Assembly (NCBI GenBank): GCA_013298815.1
Contig: JAAFJF010000011.1
Span: forward strand, 1-64,000
Length of the DNA: 64,000 nt
DNA from: Polaromonas sp.
Lineage (GTDB): Bacteria > Pseudomonadota > Gammaproteobacteria > Burkholderiales > Burkholderiaceae_C
Direction of reading: 5' to 3'
Translations under genes and position numbers: made by a program
In this document: in pieces, positions 35,826-44,502 of the stretch
Numbering within the stretch: position 1 is the stretch's first letter
Layout of the letters: every line of letters starts with the position of its first letter
Notes under the pieces: model-generated
The model's input: only the letters and a program-made list of their open reading frames with translations
Told to the model about the DNA's origin: nothing
The model's database searches: none

Positions 35826-36776
35826 ATGTCAAGATTGCCTGGAGCCCTGAACAACTTACCACTGCCTATCATCGGCTCACCGCTGTTCATTATCAGCAAC
35901 CCCAAACTGGTCATCGCCCAGTGTATTGCTGGCGTGGTCGGTTCTATGCCGGCACTCAACGCGCGTCCCGCCGAGCAATTGGAAGAGTGGCTGATTGAAA
36001 TCACCGAAACCTTAGCCGCTTACAACAAGGCCAATCCAGACAAGCCAGCGGCACCTTTTGCTATCAACCAAATCGTGCACAAGTCCAACGACCGCCTTGA
36101 GCACGACATGCAAATGTGCGTCAAATACAAAGTACCTATCATCATCACAAGCCTTGGTGCGCGTGAAGATATCAATGCTGCGGCCCACAGCTACGGCGGT
36201 GTGGTGCTGCACGACATCATTAACAACAAACATGCCCGCAAAGCGATTGAAAAAGGCGCAGATGGCTTGATCGCCGTTGCTGCAGGCGCTGGCGGTCATG
36301 CTGGTGTGAAGAGCCCGTTCGCCCTGATTCAAGAAATCCGACAATGGTTTGATGGCCCGGTCGCGTTGAGTGGTTCAATTTCTACAGGTTCTGCGGTTTT
36401 GGCTGCTCAGGCCATGGGTGCAGACTTTGCCTACATCGGCTCCGCCTTTATCGCCACGGAAGAAGCTCGCGCTGCCGATGCCTACAAGCAATCGATTGTG
36501 GACAGCAATTCCGACGATATCGTCTACAGCAACCTGTTCACAGGCGTGCATGGCAATTACCTCGCGCCATCGATTCGCAACGCAGGCATGGATCCAGATA
36601 ACTTGGAAGTCAGCGACCCAAGCAAAATGAACTTTGGTGGTGACAAGTCCAAAGCCTGGAAAGACATTTGGGGATGTGGTCAAGGCATCGGCGCGATCAC
36701 CAAAGTGCAAAGTACTGCTGAATATGTCGCCCAGTTGAAGCGCGAGTACGCCGAAGCAAAAGCTAAAATACTATAA
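35826..36776 (+). CDS. NAD(P)H-dependent flavin oxidoreductase / nitronate monooxygenase family
   Basis: FMN-binding TIM barrel of 316 aa. It opens with LPLPIIGSPLFIISNPKLVI and has GADGLIAVAAGAGGHAGVKS and LSGSISTGSAVLAAQAMGAD, typical FMN-binding segments of the 2-nitropropane dioxygenase family. Oxidation of nitronates is known for some members; others are enoyl reductase-like. It closes the etfBA/acyl-CoA dehydrogenase run. The last codons and the stop (KIL, TAA at 36774) lie in the left arm of a dispersed repeat. The ATG at 35826 follows TTGGAG. Confidence 0.88.
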   Translation: MSRLPGALNNLPLPIIGSPLFIISNPKLVIAQCIAGVVGSMPALNARPAEQLEEWLIEITETLAAYNKANPDKPAAPFAINQIVHKSNDRLEHDMQMCVKYKVPIIITSLGAREDINAAAHSYGGVVLHDIINNKHARKAIEKGADGLIAVAAGAGGHAGVKSPFALIQEIRQWFDGPVALSGSISTGSAVLAAQAMGADFAYIGSAFIATEEARAADAYKQSIVDSNSDDIVYSNLFTGVHGNYLAPSIRNAGMDPDNLEVSDPSKMNFGGDKSKAWKDIWGCGQGIGAITKVQSTAEYVAQLKREYAEAKAKIL

Positions 36777-36815
36777 ATTTAATAGCTACTTAGGCAATAA
36801 ATACGAAGGCTGTTA
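36767..36815 (-). repeat. Dispersed palindromic repeat, copy 11 (orientation B), overlapping a stop codon
   Basis: ATACTATAAATTTAATAG, then CTACTTAGGCAATAAATACG, then AAGGCTGTTAGC. The TAA stop of the nitronate monooxygenase gene lies in its first arm. Confidence 0.88.
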
Positions 36816-36833
36816 GCTATTTTATTTCTTTAT

Positions 36834-37835
36834 TTAATAAGTCAGCGCCCTCGCCTTGCCCCAAAACACACGGTACATAAAGATCGTGTAGCCAATGATG
36901 GCAGGCAGGGTGATTGCTACCCCTACAAACAAAATCGTCAGTGATTCAGTGGCACTGGCCGCTTGCCAGACGGACATGCGGTCAATCACGATATACGGAA
37001 ACAAGCTGTAGGCGAGTCCGAAAAACGCCATGATGAAGATCAGCACGGTGGAAGCGAAGACAATCCAACCGTAACCTGCCTGCATGACTTTAGGACTTGC
37101 CAAGACGTGACGGATGGCTAAGAAAGCGGCTACGCAGATCAGCGGGATCGGCAACAGCGCAAACAATTCAGGGAACGAAAACCACTTGGCAAACACCGTG
37201 GCACTGACCAACGGCGTTGCCAGTGAAATCCCGGCCAATGCCACACCCATCGGCCACAGGACTTGTTGCCCCCATATCGCAGCCTTGGTTTGCAAACCGT
37301 CGCTGGTTTTCATGATCAACCAGCCTGCGCCCAGCATAGCGTAGGCGGCGGGAAGTGTCAGGGCGATACCTGCGCTGAACACCAGTGGCCAGAGTGTGTC
37401 GCCAAAGCCGGTGATGTAGCTGCCCAGCATCCAGCCCTGTGACGCCGCCATCACATATGAGCCTAAGGCGAAGATGCGGTTCCAAAACGGTTTGTGGTTG
37501 ATGTGTGCTTTGACCCGAAAGTCAAACGCTACGCCGCGTAAGATCAGCCCGATAAGCATGATAGCGACGGGCAGGTATAAGGCAGTGAGCACCACGCCGT
37601 GCGCCAACGGAAAGGCGGTCAGCAGCACGCCCACGCCCAGCACCAGCCAGGTTTCGTTGGCATCCCAGAAGGGGCCGATGCTGGAGATCATCACGTCTTT
37701 GTCATCGTCATTAGCAAAAGGCAGCAAAATGCCCACGCCTATGTCGTAGCCGTCCAGCACCACGTAAATCAACAGCGCCAAACCCATCACGGCCATGAAA
37801 ATCAGGGGGGCGAGGTAGCTCCAGGTCAGTTCCAC
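36834..37835 (-). CDS. cioB: Cytochrome bd-type quinol oxidase subunit II (CIO type)
   Basis: Inner-membrane subunit of 333 aa with about eight transmembrane helices, supporting the heme-bearing subunit I. Characteristic parts are VVLDGYDIGVGILLPF, WDANETWLVLGVGVLLTAFP near the N-terminus and SESLTILFVG toward the end. The 1-bp gap to cioA indicates tight coupling. The partner has a short Q-loop, so both are called as cyanide-insensitive (CioAB) rather than E. coli CydAB type. Confidence 0.93.
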   Translation of the reverse strand: MELTWSYLAPLIFMAVMGLALLIYVVLDGYDIGVGILLPFANDDDKDVMISSIGPFWDANETWLVLGVGVLLTAFPLAHGVVLTALYLPVAIMLIGLILRGVAFDFRVKAHINHKPFWNRIFALGSYVMAASQGWMLGSYITGFGDTLWPLVFSAGIALTLPAAYAMLGAGWLIMKTSDGLQTKAAIWGQQVLWPMGVALAGISLATPLVSATVFAKWFSFPELFALLPIPLICVAAFLAIRHVLASPKVMQAGYGWIVFASTVLIFIMAFFGLAYSLFPYIVIDRMSVWQAASATESLTILFVGVAITLPAIIGYTIFMYRVFWGKARALTY

Positions 37836-37836
37836 G

Positions 37837-39213
37837 TTAAGCTCCTTGAAGGTGTATTGAGGGTGGCAATGAGATCATGTTTGCATCCGGCAACTTGGGT
37901 GGATGCTCCGCCATGTACTTCAGCACCCCGATGTAAGCTGCCAGCAGCATCAGGTAAACCGCTAGATAGGTCACAAACGTCACCATCACCATGGGCGAGG
38001 AATGTTGAGTGACGACATCAGCCGTTTTTAGTAACCCGTACACAATATAGGGTTGGCGGCCAATCTCCGTCACATACCAACCCGCCAGCGTGGCCACCCA
38101 GCCGGAGAAGGTCATGGCCGCCAAAAGGTAAAGTTGCGATTTGGCTAAGATTTTTTTATTGCGTAACAAAGTCCAAGCGCTACTCCAGGCCACGGCCAAC
38201 ATTAAAAAACCCAAGCCCACCATGATGCGGAAAGCCCAAAAAACTGGTGCTACAGGCGGGTGTTTGCCTTCAAACTCGTTGAGGCCTTTGATTTCACCCT
38301 CAGCGTCGTGCAACAAAATCAGGCTGGCAGCTTTAGGGATTTCAATGGCGTAAAGGGTTTTCTTTTCTTTTTCGCTTGGGAACCCGAACAGCGTCAACGG
38401 TGCGCCTTTTTCTGTGTGCCAAATGCCTTCAATTGCAGCAATTTTGGCGGGCTGATGTTTCAGGGTGTTGAGGCCGTGCGCATCGCCCATCAAAATCTGC
38501 AGCGGAATGGCGATGCTGGCGGCGATGATGGCTGTATGCAGCGCCTTGCGTGTACCTGCAGTAGCGGTGCCTTTGATGATCTGCCAAGCGCTCAAACCCG
38601 CCATTAAAAATGAGGCTGTTAGTAAGGATGCCAGCAGCATGTGTCCAAAACGGTAGGGGAAAGACGGGTTGAAAACCACGGCAAACCAGTCTGTGGCAAA
38701 AAACTTGCCATCAATGATTTCATAGCCGGCTGGGGTTTGCATCCAAGAATCCAGACTCAAGATCCAAAACGCTGACATCGTGGTACCCACAGCGACCATC
38801 ACCGTTGCGAGCAAGTGAACACGCGGTGAAACGCGGTTGCGTCCAAACAGCATGATACCTAAAAAAGTCGCCTCCAAAAAGAAAGCAGTTAGTACCTCAT
38901 AACCTAACAGTGGCCCAGAAATATTGCCCGTTTTTTCCATGAAACCAGGCCAGTTGGTACCAAACTGAAAGCTCATGGTGATGCCTGAAACAACGCCCAG
39001 GGCAAAGGTCAAGGCAAATACTTTGGTCCAAAAATAGTATGCTTCTTCCCAGGCGTCCGATGCGGCGGTTGTCAGTCCGTCACTTTTAGTCGCCATCACA
39101 CGAATGCGAAAAAACAGGAGTAGCCAGCACATCGCAATCGTGATGGTGGGAAACAGGATGTGAAAGCTCATGTTTGCTGCAAATTGCAGTCTAGACAAAA
39201 TCAGGGTGTCCAT
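37837..39213 (-). CDS. cioA: Cytochrome bd-type quinol oxidase subunit I (CIO type)
   Basis: Quinol-oxidising heme subunit of 458 aa. RLQFAANMSFHILFP holds the axial His of the family and FGTNWPGFMEKTG a conserved loop. The C-terminal GWYVTEIGRQPYIVYGLLKT is diagnostic. It is shorter than E. coli CydA (about 520 aa) because the quinol loop is reduced, which is the mark of the CIO branch. It makes a high-affinity O2 reductase that does not pump protons. A GbsR/MarR-type regulator gene lies just upstream on the same strand. Confidence 0.93.
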   Translation of the reverse strand: MDTLILSRLQFAANMSFHILFPTITIAMCWLLLFFRIRVMATKSDGLTTAASDAWEEAYYFWTKVFALTFALGVVSGITMSFQFGTNWPGFMEKTGNISGPLLGYEVLTAFFLEATFLGIMLFGRNRVSPRVHLLATVMVAVGTTMSAFWILSLDSWMQTPAGYEIIDGKFFATDWFAVVFNPSFPYRFGHMLLASLLTASFLMAGLSAWQIIKGTATAGTRKALHTAIIAASIAIPLQILMGDAHGLNTLKHQPAKIAAIEGIWHTEKGAPLTLFGFPSEKEKKTLYAIEIPKAASLILLHDAEGEIKGLNEFEGKHPPVAPVFWAFRIMVGLGFLMLAVAWSSAWTLLRNKKILAKSQLYLLAAMTFSGWVATLAGWYVTEIGRQPYIVYGLLKTADVVTQHSSPMVMVTFVTYLAVYLMLLAAYIGVLKYMAEHPPKLPDANMISLPPSIHLQGA

Positions 39214-39257
39214 AACGTGTCCTTTTAAATCTTGTATTGCTTAATTTGCCGATTTGT

Positions 39258-39836
39258 TCAATTTTCCGATCTGCGCCCAGCGCCCGTGAGGCGGTCTTTG
39301 AACTCCAGCACTTTCGTCACCGTTGAGCCCATGCCCATCAGCTGTTTGGCGGTTTCGGGCGCGAGTTTTTGGACATCGTCAAACCAGGTCATCAGTTTGT
39401 CGATCAAGTCGTGCATCTCGCGCATGCGGGCCTGGGCATGCTGCTCATCGCTGCTCACAGGTTCCTCCAGCAGCGCCATACGTAGCATGGACAGCGTCGG
39501 CTCAATCTCGCGGCGACGGCGCTCTTCGGCCAATGCTCTGAAAATTTCCCACACGTCGGCTGGCGCTTCAAAGTATTCACGTCGATCCCCGGTTTGGTGG
39601 CTGAGTTTGGCAAGCCGCCATGACTGCAGCTCTTTCAGCCCCATGCTGACGTTCGAGCGCGAAAATGCCAAGGTTTCAGCAATTTCATCCGCATTCAGTG
39701 CCCTCTTGGAGATAAAAATCAGCGCATAAATTTGCCCCACTGTGCGATTGATACCCCATTTGCTACCCATTTCACCAAAATGGGCAACGAATTGGCGGTT
39801 GAGCGGCGGGAGTGTAGAGGCAGAGAAATCAGACAT
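39258..39836 (-). CDS. GbsR/MarR-type transcriptional regulator
   Basis: Winged-helix regulator of 192 aa. The DNA-binding part is GINRTVGQIYALIFISKRAL through DEIAETLAFSRSNVSMGLKEL (residues about 28-75), typical of the GbsR subgroup. A helical dimerisation tail follows. It lies 44 bp upstream of cioA on the same strand, so it probably controls the oxidase operon and itself. A cluster of CTGAA/TTCAG palindromes directly upstream of its start is the likely operator. The signal sensed is unknown. Confidence 0.88.
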   Translation of the reverse strand: MSDFSASTLPPLNRQFVAHFGEMGSKWGINRTVGQIYALIFISKRALNADEIAETLAFSRSNVSMGLKELQSWRLAKLSHQTGDRREYFEAPADVWEIFRALAEERRRREIEPTLSMLRMALLEEPVSSDEQHAQARMREMHDLIDKLMTWFDDVQKLAPETAKQLMGMGSTVTKVLEFKDRLTGAGRRSEN

Positions 39837-39848
39837 GTGCTTATTATC

Positions 39849-39890
39849 CAGTAATTTCTGAATTTTCAGTAATTTCTGAAAATTCAGTAG
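39849..39890. promoter_or_regulatory. Overlapping CTGAA/TTCAG palindromes, candidate operator of the cio regulator
   Basis: CAGTAATTTCTGAA occurs twice in 30 bp, and TTTTCAGTAATTTCTGAAAA is a near-perfect 20-bp palindrome. CTGAATTTTCAG and CTGAAAATTCAG are further overlapping palindromes. The array starts 13 bp upstream of the regulator ATG. Confidence 0.65.
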
Positions 39891-39947
39891 ACTAGTTTTA
39901 TAGGGTATTCCCTATATTGCCACATATTCACTGTACCTTTGAGTTTA

Positions 39948-39967
39948 TACTGTATATATAATCAGTA
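39948..39967. promoter_or_regulatory. LexA (SOS) box upstream of the Y-family polymerase
   Basis: TACTGTATATATAATCAGTA matches the E. coli-type LexA consensus at 18 of 20 positions by hand comparison. It lies 104 bp upstream of the polymerase ATG, in the divergent region shared with the GbsR/MarR gene. Confidence 0.72.
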
Positions 39968-39990
39968 TTACAGAGACTTTTTAAATCCAG

Positions 39991-40037
39991 TTTACTATAA
40001 ATTTAATAGCAGTTAATGCAGTAAATACCCTGGGCAT
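39991..40037 (-). repeat. Dispersed palindromic repeat, copy 12 (orientation B)
   Basis: TTTACTATAAATTTAATAG, then CAGTTAATGCAGTAAATACC and CTGGGCATAT. It lies between the LexA-type box and the polymerase start, so it would be in the mRNA leader. Confidence 0.82.
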
Positions 40038-40071
40038 ATCTTATTTTTATCATTTTTACGGCATATCAAAC

Positions 40072-41331
40072 ATGTTGCGCACGCTTTTTGTTGATTTCAA
40101 CTCTTATTTTGCCTCGGTTGAGCAGCAAATCAATCCTGCTTTGCGTGGTCGGCCCGTAGGTGTAGTGCCAGTGATGGCTGAAACATCTAGCTGTATTGCG
40201 GCTAGTTATGAGGCCAAGGCCTTCGGAGTTAAAACGGGCACGGGCGTGGCGGAGGCGCGTCGGTTGTGCCCAGAGATTGTTCTGATTGAGGGAAAGCACG
40301 AAGTGTACGTGGATTTTCACCAAAGGGCAGTGGCGGCTGTGGAGCGCATTGCACCGGTACGCCAAGTCTTGAGTATCGACGAGATGGAGTGTGAGTTGAC
40401 AGGCAGTTGGTGCGAACGGACGAAAGCAGTCAAGATTGCGGAGCACATCAAAACCGAGATTTATCGCAGCATTGGTGAGACCATGCGCACCTCCATTGGT
40501 ATCGCACCTAACACTTTGTTGGGAAAACTGGCTTCTGATATGCATAAGCCTAATGGTCTGACGGTACTGGAACAGACAGACATTCCATCCAAGCTACTGC
40601 ACCTCAAGCCTTCTGCTATCACTGGTGTGGGACCGCGAATGGTGCAACGCTTGGAAAAGGCGAAAATTGTGACCATGGCCGATTTATACGCCGCACCGCG
40701 CGATGTGCTGCACACCGTCTGGGGTGGAGTAGGTGGCACCGAGATGTATGACAAACTGCGTGGCCAGTGGTATGGGCCCCGGGTGACGGTGCCGCGTACT
40801 TTAGGGCATTCTCATGTGCTGCCACCCGACATGCGCCATGCTGAAGGTGCATGGAATGTCTTGAACCGTCTTACTCAGAAAGCAGCGATGCGGTTGCGAA
40901 AGCAAGGTTTCTATGCCATGGGCATGTCTGTGCATGTGCAGGGCAGGCGAGTGGCAGGTTATAAAGCAGGGGGACAGCAGGAGGCTAGCTTTTGCGAAAC
41001 CCAAGACACCACTTTCTTATTGCGTGTGTTGGCACGATTGTGGAGTCGTGGTTTGGCGTTGTTTCCTGCGCCTGCCGCAGTGGGCATGACCTTGTTTGGT
41101 TTGGTACCCGCGTCGCAGCACACACCGACGTTGTTTGAAGAAGCAGAGACTGCTTCAAAGCATGATCAAAAACACCTCGACAACCGTAACCGTCTATCTG
41201 CCACCATGGACCATATCAATCGTTTATACGGTAAAAACGCTTTGTACTTTGCCAGCGCTCATCAAGCGCTAGACCATGCGCCCATGCGAATTGCATTTAA
41301 TCGAATTCCTGACATAGAAACGGAACGCTAA
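40072..41331 (+). CDS. Y-family DNA polymerase (DinB/UmuC type)
   Basis: Translesion polymerase of 419 aa. The first catalytic Asp is in FVDFNSYFASVEQ and the second acidic pair in LSIDEMECELTG. GVGPRMVQRLEKAKI is the helix-hairpin-helix of the thumb, and the little-finger domain follows. The shared-aromatic steric-gate position in DFNSYFASV fits the family. The UmuC/DinB split cannot be decided by eye; there is no umuD gene adjacent. The upstream LexA-type box suggests SOS induction. Confidence 0.92.
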   Translation: MLRTLFVDFNSYFASVEQQINPALRGRPVGVVPVMAETSSCIAASYEAKAFGVKTGTGVAEARRLCPEIVLIEGKHEVYVDFHQRAVAAVERIAPVRQVLSIDEMECELTGSWCERTKAVKIAEHIKTEIYRSIGETMRTSIGIAPNTLLGKLASDMHKPNGLTVLEQTDIPSKLLHLKPSAITGVGPRMVQRLEKAKIVTMADLYAAPRDVLHTVWGGVGGTEMYDKLRGQWYGPRVTVPRTLGHSHVLPPDMRHAEGAWNVLNRLTQKAAMRLRKQGFYAMGMSVHVQGRRVAGYKAGGQQEASFCETQDTTFLLRVLARLWSRGLALFPAPAAVGMTLFGLVPASQHTPTLFEEAETASKHDQKHLDNRNRLSATMDHINRLYGKNALYFASAHQALDHAPMRIAFNRIPDIETER

Positions 41332-41375
41332 GGCATTCAAAATCGAGGGAAAACACTGAGTTAGAAGAGGATAAC

Positions 41376-41383
41376 TGTATACA
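41376..41383. promoter_or_regulatory. TGTATACA site upstream of the amino-acid-type ABC importer
   Basis: AACTGTATACA lies 130 bp before the binding-protein ATG and matches the three sites in the purine cluster. A related TGCATACAA is at 41474. Confidence 0.6.
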
Positions 41384-41512
41384 AAAAATAATCAAATCAC
41401 CGCATAATAAAAAAGCTGCTTGCTTAGTTTTTTGCTGATCCAGTACTAAAAAGCCTAAAGTTGGCACTTATATTGCATACAAAAAATCCTTTTACACATC
41501 AGGAGCGTTGAC

Positions 41513-42322
41513 ATGACACCTTTTAAAAGAACTTATCTGAAACACACCTTGGTTTCGACCGCCGTGGGCTTGTCTGCCGTATTTAGCATGGGTGTAGCCA
41601 GTGCGCAAAGTGCTTTGGATGATGTGATGAAGGCCAAAGAAATAAAAATTGGTATCCCAACCGATTTTCCGCCCTACGGTTTTGTGGGGACAGACCTCAA
41701 ACCACAAGGTCTGGATATTGATATGGGTTTGTACATCGGCCAAAAGCTGGGCGTGAAGGTGGAGTTGGTTCCCGTGAGCAGTGCCAACCGCATCGCCTAT
41801 CTGCAAACTAAAAAAGCCGATCTGGTGATTTCTACCCTCGGTAAAAACCCAGAACGTGAACGCGTGATCGACTTTACCGCCGCTTACTCACCGTTTTTCC
41901 AAGCAGTGTTTGCAGCCAAATCCGTCAATATCAAAAGCTTTGCCGATTTGGCAGGCAAAAGCATTGGCGTGACGCGCGGAGCGATTGAAGACCAAGAGTT
42001 GACCAAGCTCGCCCCCAGCAGCGCGGACGTGAAGCGTTATGAAGACAACAACGCCACGGTGTCCTCTTTCGTTGCGGGTCAAGTTCAGGCCCTTGCCACT
42101 GGCGCATCAGTGGCGGGCAATATGATGGCTAAAAACCCGCAACTAGCGACAGAGTACAAACTGTTGTTGAAGGATTCCCCAAACTTCATTGGCGTGGGCA
42201 AGGGTGAGGACAAGCTGCGTTTGAAGGTCAACGAGATCATTGCTGAAGCGAAAAAGTCAGGCGATCTCGACAAAATGGCTAGCAAATGGCTGGGTCGTCC
42301 AGCGGGTGATTTGCCGCAATAA
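41513..42322 (+). CDS. Amino-acid-type ABC substrate-binding protein
   Basis: Periplasmic binding protein of 269 aa in the HisJ/GlnH (bacterial extracellular solute-binding family 3) fold. The signal peptide runs through LVSTAVGLSAVFSMGVASAQ. The mature domain shows IKIGIPTDFPPYGFV, DIDMGLYIGQKLG, ADLVISTLGKNPERE and IGVTRGAIEDQEL. It is first in a four-gene importer. Such proteins usually bind amino acids. The shared TGTATACA site and the neighbouring purine and ureide genes suggest a purine-derived or related nitrogen compound. Confidence 0.92.
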   Translation: MTPFKRTYLKHTLVSTAVGLSAVFSMGVASAQSALDDVMKAKEIKIGIPTDFPPYGFVGTDLKPQGLDIDMGLYIGQKLGVKVELVPVSSANRIAYLQTKKADLVISTLGKNPERERVIDFTAAYSPFFQAVFAAKSVNIKSFADLAGKSIGVTRGAIEDQELTKLAPSSADVKRYEDNNATVSSFVAGQVQALATGASVAGNMMAKNPQLATEYKLLLKDSPNFIGVGKGEDKLRLKVNEIIAEAKKSGDLDKMASKWLGRPAGDLPQ

Positions 42323-42367
42323 GTTGGTTTGTTTCCTACCGATTTTCTAGCTTTTTAGCTGATTGAC

Positions 42368-43030
42368 ATGCAGATCGATCTCGACTTTTTGGCCATTTTG
42401 AGCCAATGGCCGCTATTACTTAAAGGCGTCGCTTGGACGTTGGCCTTGACCACTATCTCGGCCATCGTTGGCGTGGTGGTGGGTGTGGCATGTGCATGGT
42501 CTCGTGCCCATGGTCCGATCTGGTTGAAGTGGGTGGTGGGCACCTATGTGGAGTTGATCCGCAACACGCCCTTCATCGTGCAGTTGTTTTTTATCTATTT
42601 TGGCTTGCCAGCGGCGGGCGTGAAGCTATCTGCTGAAACGGCTTCGGTGATCGCCATGGTGGTGAATCTGGGTGCGTATGCGACCGAGATTATCCGTGCA
42701 GGCATTGAAGCCACCCCCAAAGGGCAGATTGAGGCGGCGATGAGTTTGGCGCTCAACCGCATGCAAACTTTCACCCGAGTGGTGCTGCCGCCGGCGCTTA
42801 AAAAGGTCTGGCCGGCGTTGGTGAGCCAAATCATCATTGTGATGTTGGGCTCGGCGGTGTGCGGGCAAATCTCCACAGAAGAACTCAGCTACGCCGCGAA
42901 CTTGATACAAAGCCGTAACTTCCGCGCATTTGAGGCTTTCATCATCGCCACGCTGATTTATCTGGTCTTGTCCATGGCGGTGCGCAAGTTGCTCAATTGG
43001 CTGGGCCCGCGTTTCTTGTGGGGACGCTGA
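42368..43030 (+). CDS. Amino-acid-type ABC permease 1
   Basis: Inner-membrane subunit of 220 aa in the HisM/GlnP family. TYVELIRNTPFIVQLFFIYFG is the hallmark segment. The EAA loop GQIEAAMSLALNRMQTFTRV contacts the ATPase. About five membrane segments are present. It lies 22 bp before the second permease gene; together they form the heterodimeric channel. Confidence 0.94.
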   Translation: MQIDLDFLAILSQWPLLLKGVAWTLALTTISAIVGVVVGVACAWSRAHGPIWLKWVVGTYVELIRNTPFIVQLFFIYFGLPAAGVKLSAETASVIAMVVNLGAYATEIIRAGIEATPKGQIEAAMSLALNRMQTFTRVVLPPALKKVWPALVSQIIIVMLGSAVCGQISTEELSYAANLIQSRNFRAFEAFIIATLIYLVLSMAVRKLLNWLGPRFLWGR

Positions 43031-43052
43031 AAGCGTATCAAGGCAAACAAAG

Positions 43053-43700
43053 ATGGTCGATTTTTCAATCTGGGATATTTTTCGCAATCTACTGCTGGCA
43101 GGTCGCTGGACCGTGGCTTTGTCTCTGATCGCATTCATTGGCGGCGGGTTGGTCGGTTTGGCCTTGTTGGTGCTGCGTCTGACCAAGCTGCCGATGGCCG
43201 ACAAACTGGTGGGTGGCTACGTTCAGCTGTTCCAAGGTACGCCTTTGCTGATGCAGCTCTTTTTATCGTATTTCGGAATTGCCCTGTTTGGCATCAACAC
43301 TTCTGCGTGGGTGGCGGCTGCGGTGGCGTTGACGCTCTACACCAGCGCCTTTTTGACTGAAATTTGGCGAGGGTGTGTCAATGCCATTCCGAAAGGGCAG
43401 TGGGAAGCCGCCGAGAGTTTGGCGCTTAATTTTGGTGAGCAACTGCGTTACGTAGTGCTGCCGCAGGCCGTCAAAATTGCTATCCCTCCTACGGTCGGTT
43501 TTCTGGTGCAGGTCATTAAGGGAACGGCCTTGGCGTCAGTGATTGGTTTTGTGGAGTTGACCAAGGCCGGCACCATGATCACCAATGCCACCTTCAAACC
43601 CTTCTTGGTTTATAGCTGTTTGGCGCTCATGTATTTTGCGCTGTGTTTCCCTGTGTCGCTGCTGGCGCACAGGCTTGAGAGGAAGTTAAATCGTGGCTAA
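43053..43700 (+). CDS. Amino-acid-type ABC permease 2
   Basis: Second channel subunit, 215 aa, HisQ/GlnP family. GYVQLFQGTPLLMQLFLSYFG corresponds to the family signature and GQWEAAESLALNFGEQLRYV to the EAA loop. VIKGTALASVIGFVELTKAG is conserved near the C-terminus. Its 3' end overlaps the ATPase gene by 8 bp, a sign of translational coupling. Confidence 0.94.
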   Translation: MVDFSIWDIFRNLLLAGRWTVALSLIAFIGGGLVGLALLVLRLTKLPMADKLVGGYVQLFQGTPLLMQLFLSYFGIALFGINTSAWVAAAVALTLYTSAFLTEIWRGCVNAIPKGQWEAAESLALNFGEQLRYVVLPQAVKIAIPPTVGFLVQVIKGTALASVIGFVELTKAGTMITNATFKPFLVYSCLALMYFALCFPVSLLAHRLERKLNRG

Positions 43701-44454
43701 ACATATCACTGATGGTTCAAAGAATCTGATTGAAATCAACCAACTGCGTAAAAGTTTTGGCGCGAATGAGGTGCTGAAAGGCATCGACCTGCAAGTGCAA
43801 GCCGGTGAGGTGATCGCGATCATCGGCAAAAGCGGCTCGGGTAAAAGTACGCTCTTGCGCTGTATCAATGGTTTGGAGGTGTTTCAAAGCGGTCACCTCA
43901 CAGTAGACGGCAAACCTTTGCTGCATGACAACGCCCAAGCCATGCGCGAATTGCGCCAGCGCGTTGGCATGATTTTTCAGAGCTTTAACCTGTTCCCACA
44001 TCTCGCCGTGGGCAAAAACGTGATGCTGGCCCCTAAGCTGGTGAAGCAGACCGACGCTGCAGCCGGTGAGGCGCAAGCGCGCAAGTTGTTGGAGCGTGTG
44101 GGTTTGGCGGAGAAGTACGACGCCTATCCCGACCAACTCTCAGGCGGGCAACAGCAGCGAGTTGCTATAGCCCGCGCTTTGGCCATGGAGCCGGCGGTTT
44201 TGTTGTGTGACGAGATCACTTCCGCCCTAGACCCTGAGCTGGTGGGCGAGGTGCTGCGCGTGGTTGAAAGCCTGGCCGACGAGGGCATGACCCTGCTGAT
44301 GGTGACTCATGAGATGAGCTTCGCCCGTAAAGTCAGCGATCGTGTCATTTTCATGCACCAAGGCTGCGTACACGAGATGGGGCCACCGCAAGAGCTGTTT
44401 GCAAATCCTAAAACGCCTGAATTGCAGCAATTTCTGGCGACTTTGAACGACTAA
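43693..44454 (+). CDS. Amino-acid-type ABC ATPase (GlnQ/HisP-like)
   Basis: Cytoplasmic ATPase of 253 aa. Walker A is GKSGSGKSTLLR, the Q-loop MIFQSFNLFPHL, the signature LSGGQQQRVAIARAL, Walker B LLCDEITSALDPELV and the switch MVTHEMSFA. These are the typical polar-amino-acid-importer variants. It is the last of four genes, ending inside a long palindrome that separates it from the convergent M20 hydrolase gene. Confidence 0.95.
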   Translation: MAKHITDGSKNLIEINQLRKSFGANEVLKGIDLQVQAGEVIAIIGKSGSGKSTLLRCINGLEVFQSGHLTVDGKPLLHDNAQAMRELRQRVGMIFQSFNLFPHLAVGKNVMLAPKLVKQTDAAAGEAQARKLLERVGLAEKYDAYPDQLSGGQQQRVAIARALAMEPAVLLCDEITSALDPELVGEVLRVVESLADEGMTLLMVTHEMSFARKVSDRVIFMHQGCVHEMGPPQELFANPKTPELQQFLATLND

Positions 44455-44481
44455 TAAATCGATTAAAAATCGATTTATTAG
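44451..44481. terminator. Long palindrome between convergent genes
   Basis: A 13-bp perfect AT-rich stem (CTAATAAATCGAT / ATCGATTTATTAG) with a 5-nt loop lies between the importer ATPase gene (whose TAA is in its left arm) and the M20 hydrolase gene. It is probably a bidirectional terminator, though no distinct T-run follows. Confidence 0.65.
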
Positions 44482-44502
44482 TGCAGTTGGTTCACTAGCT
44501 CA

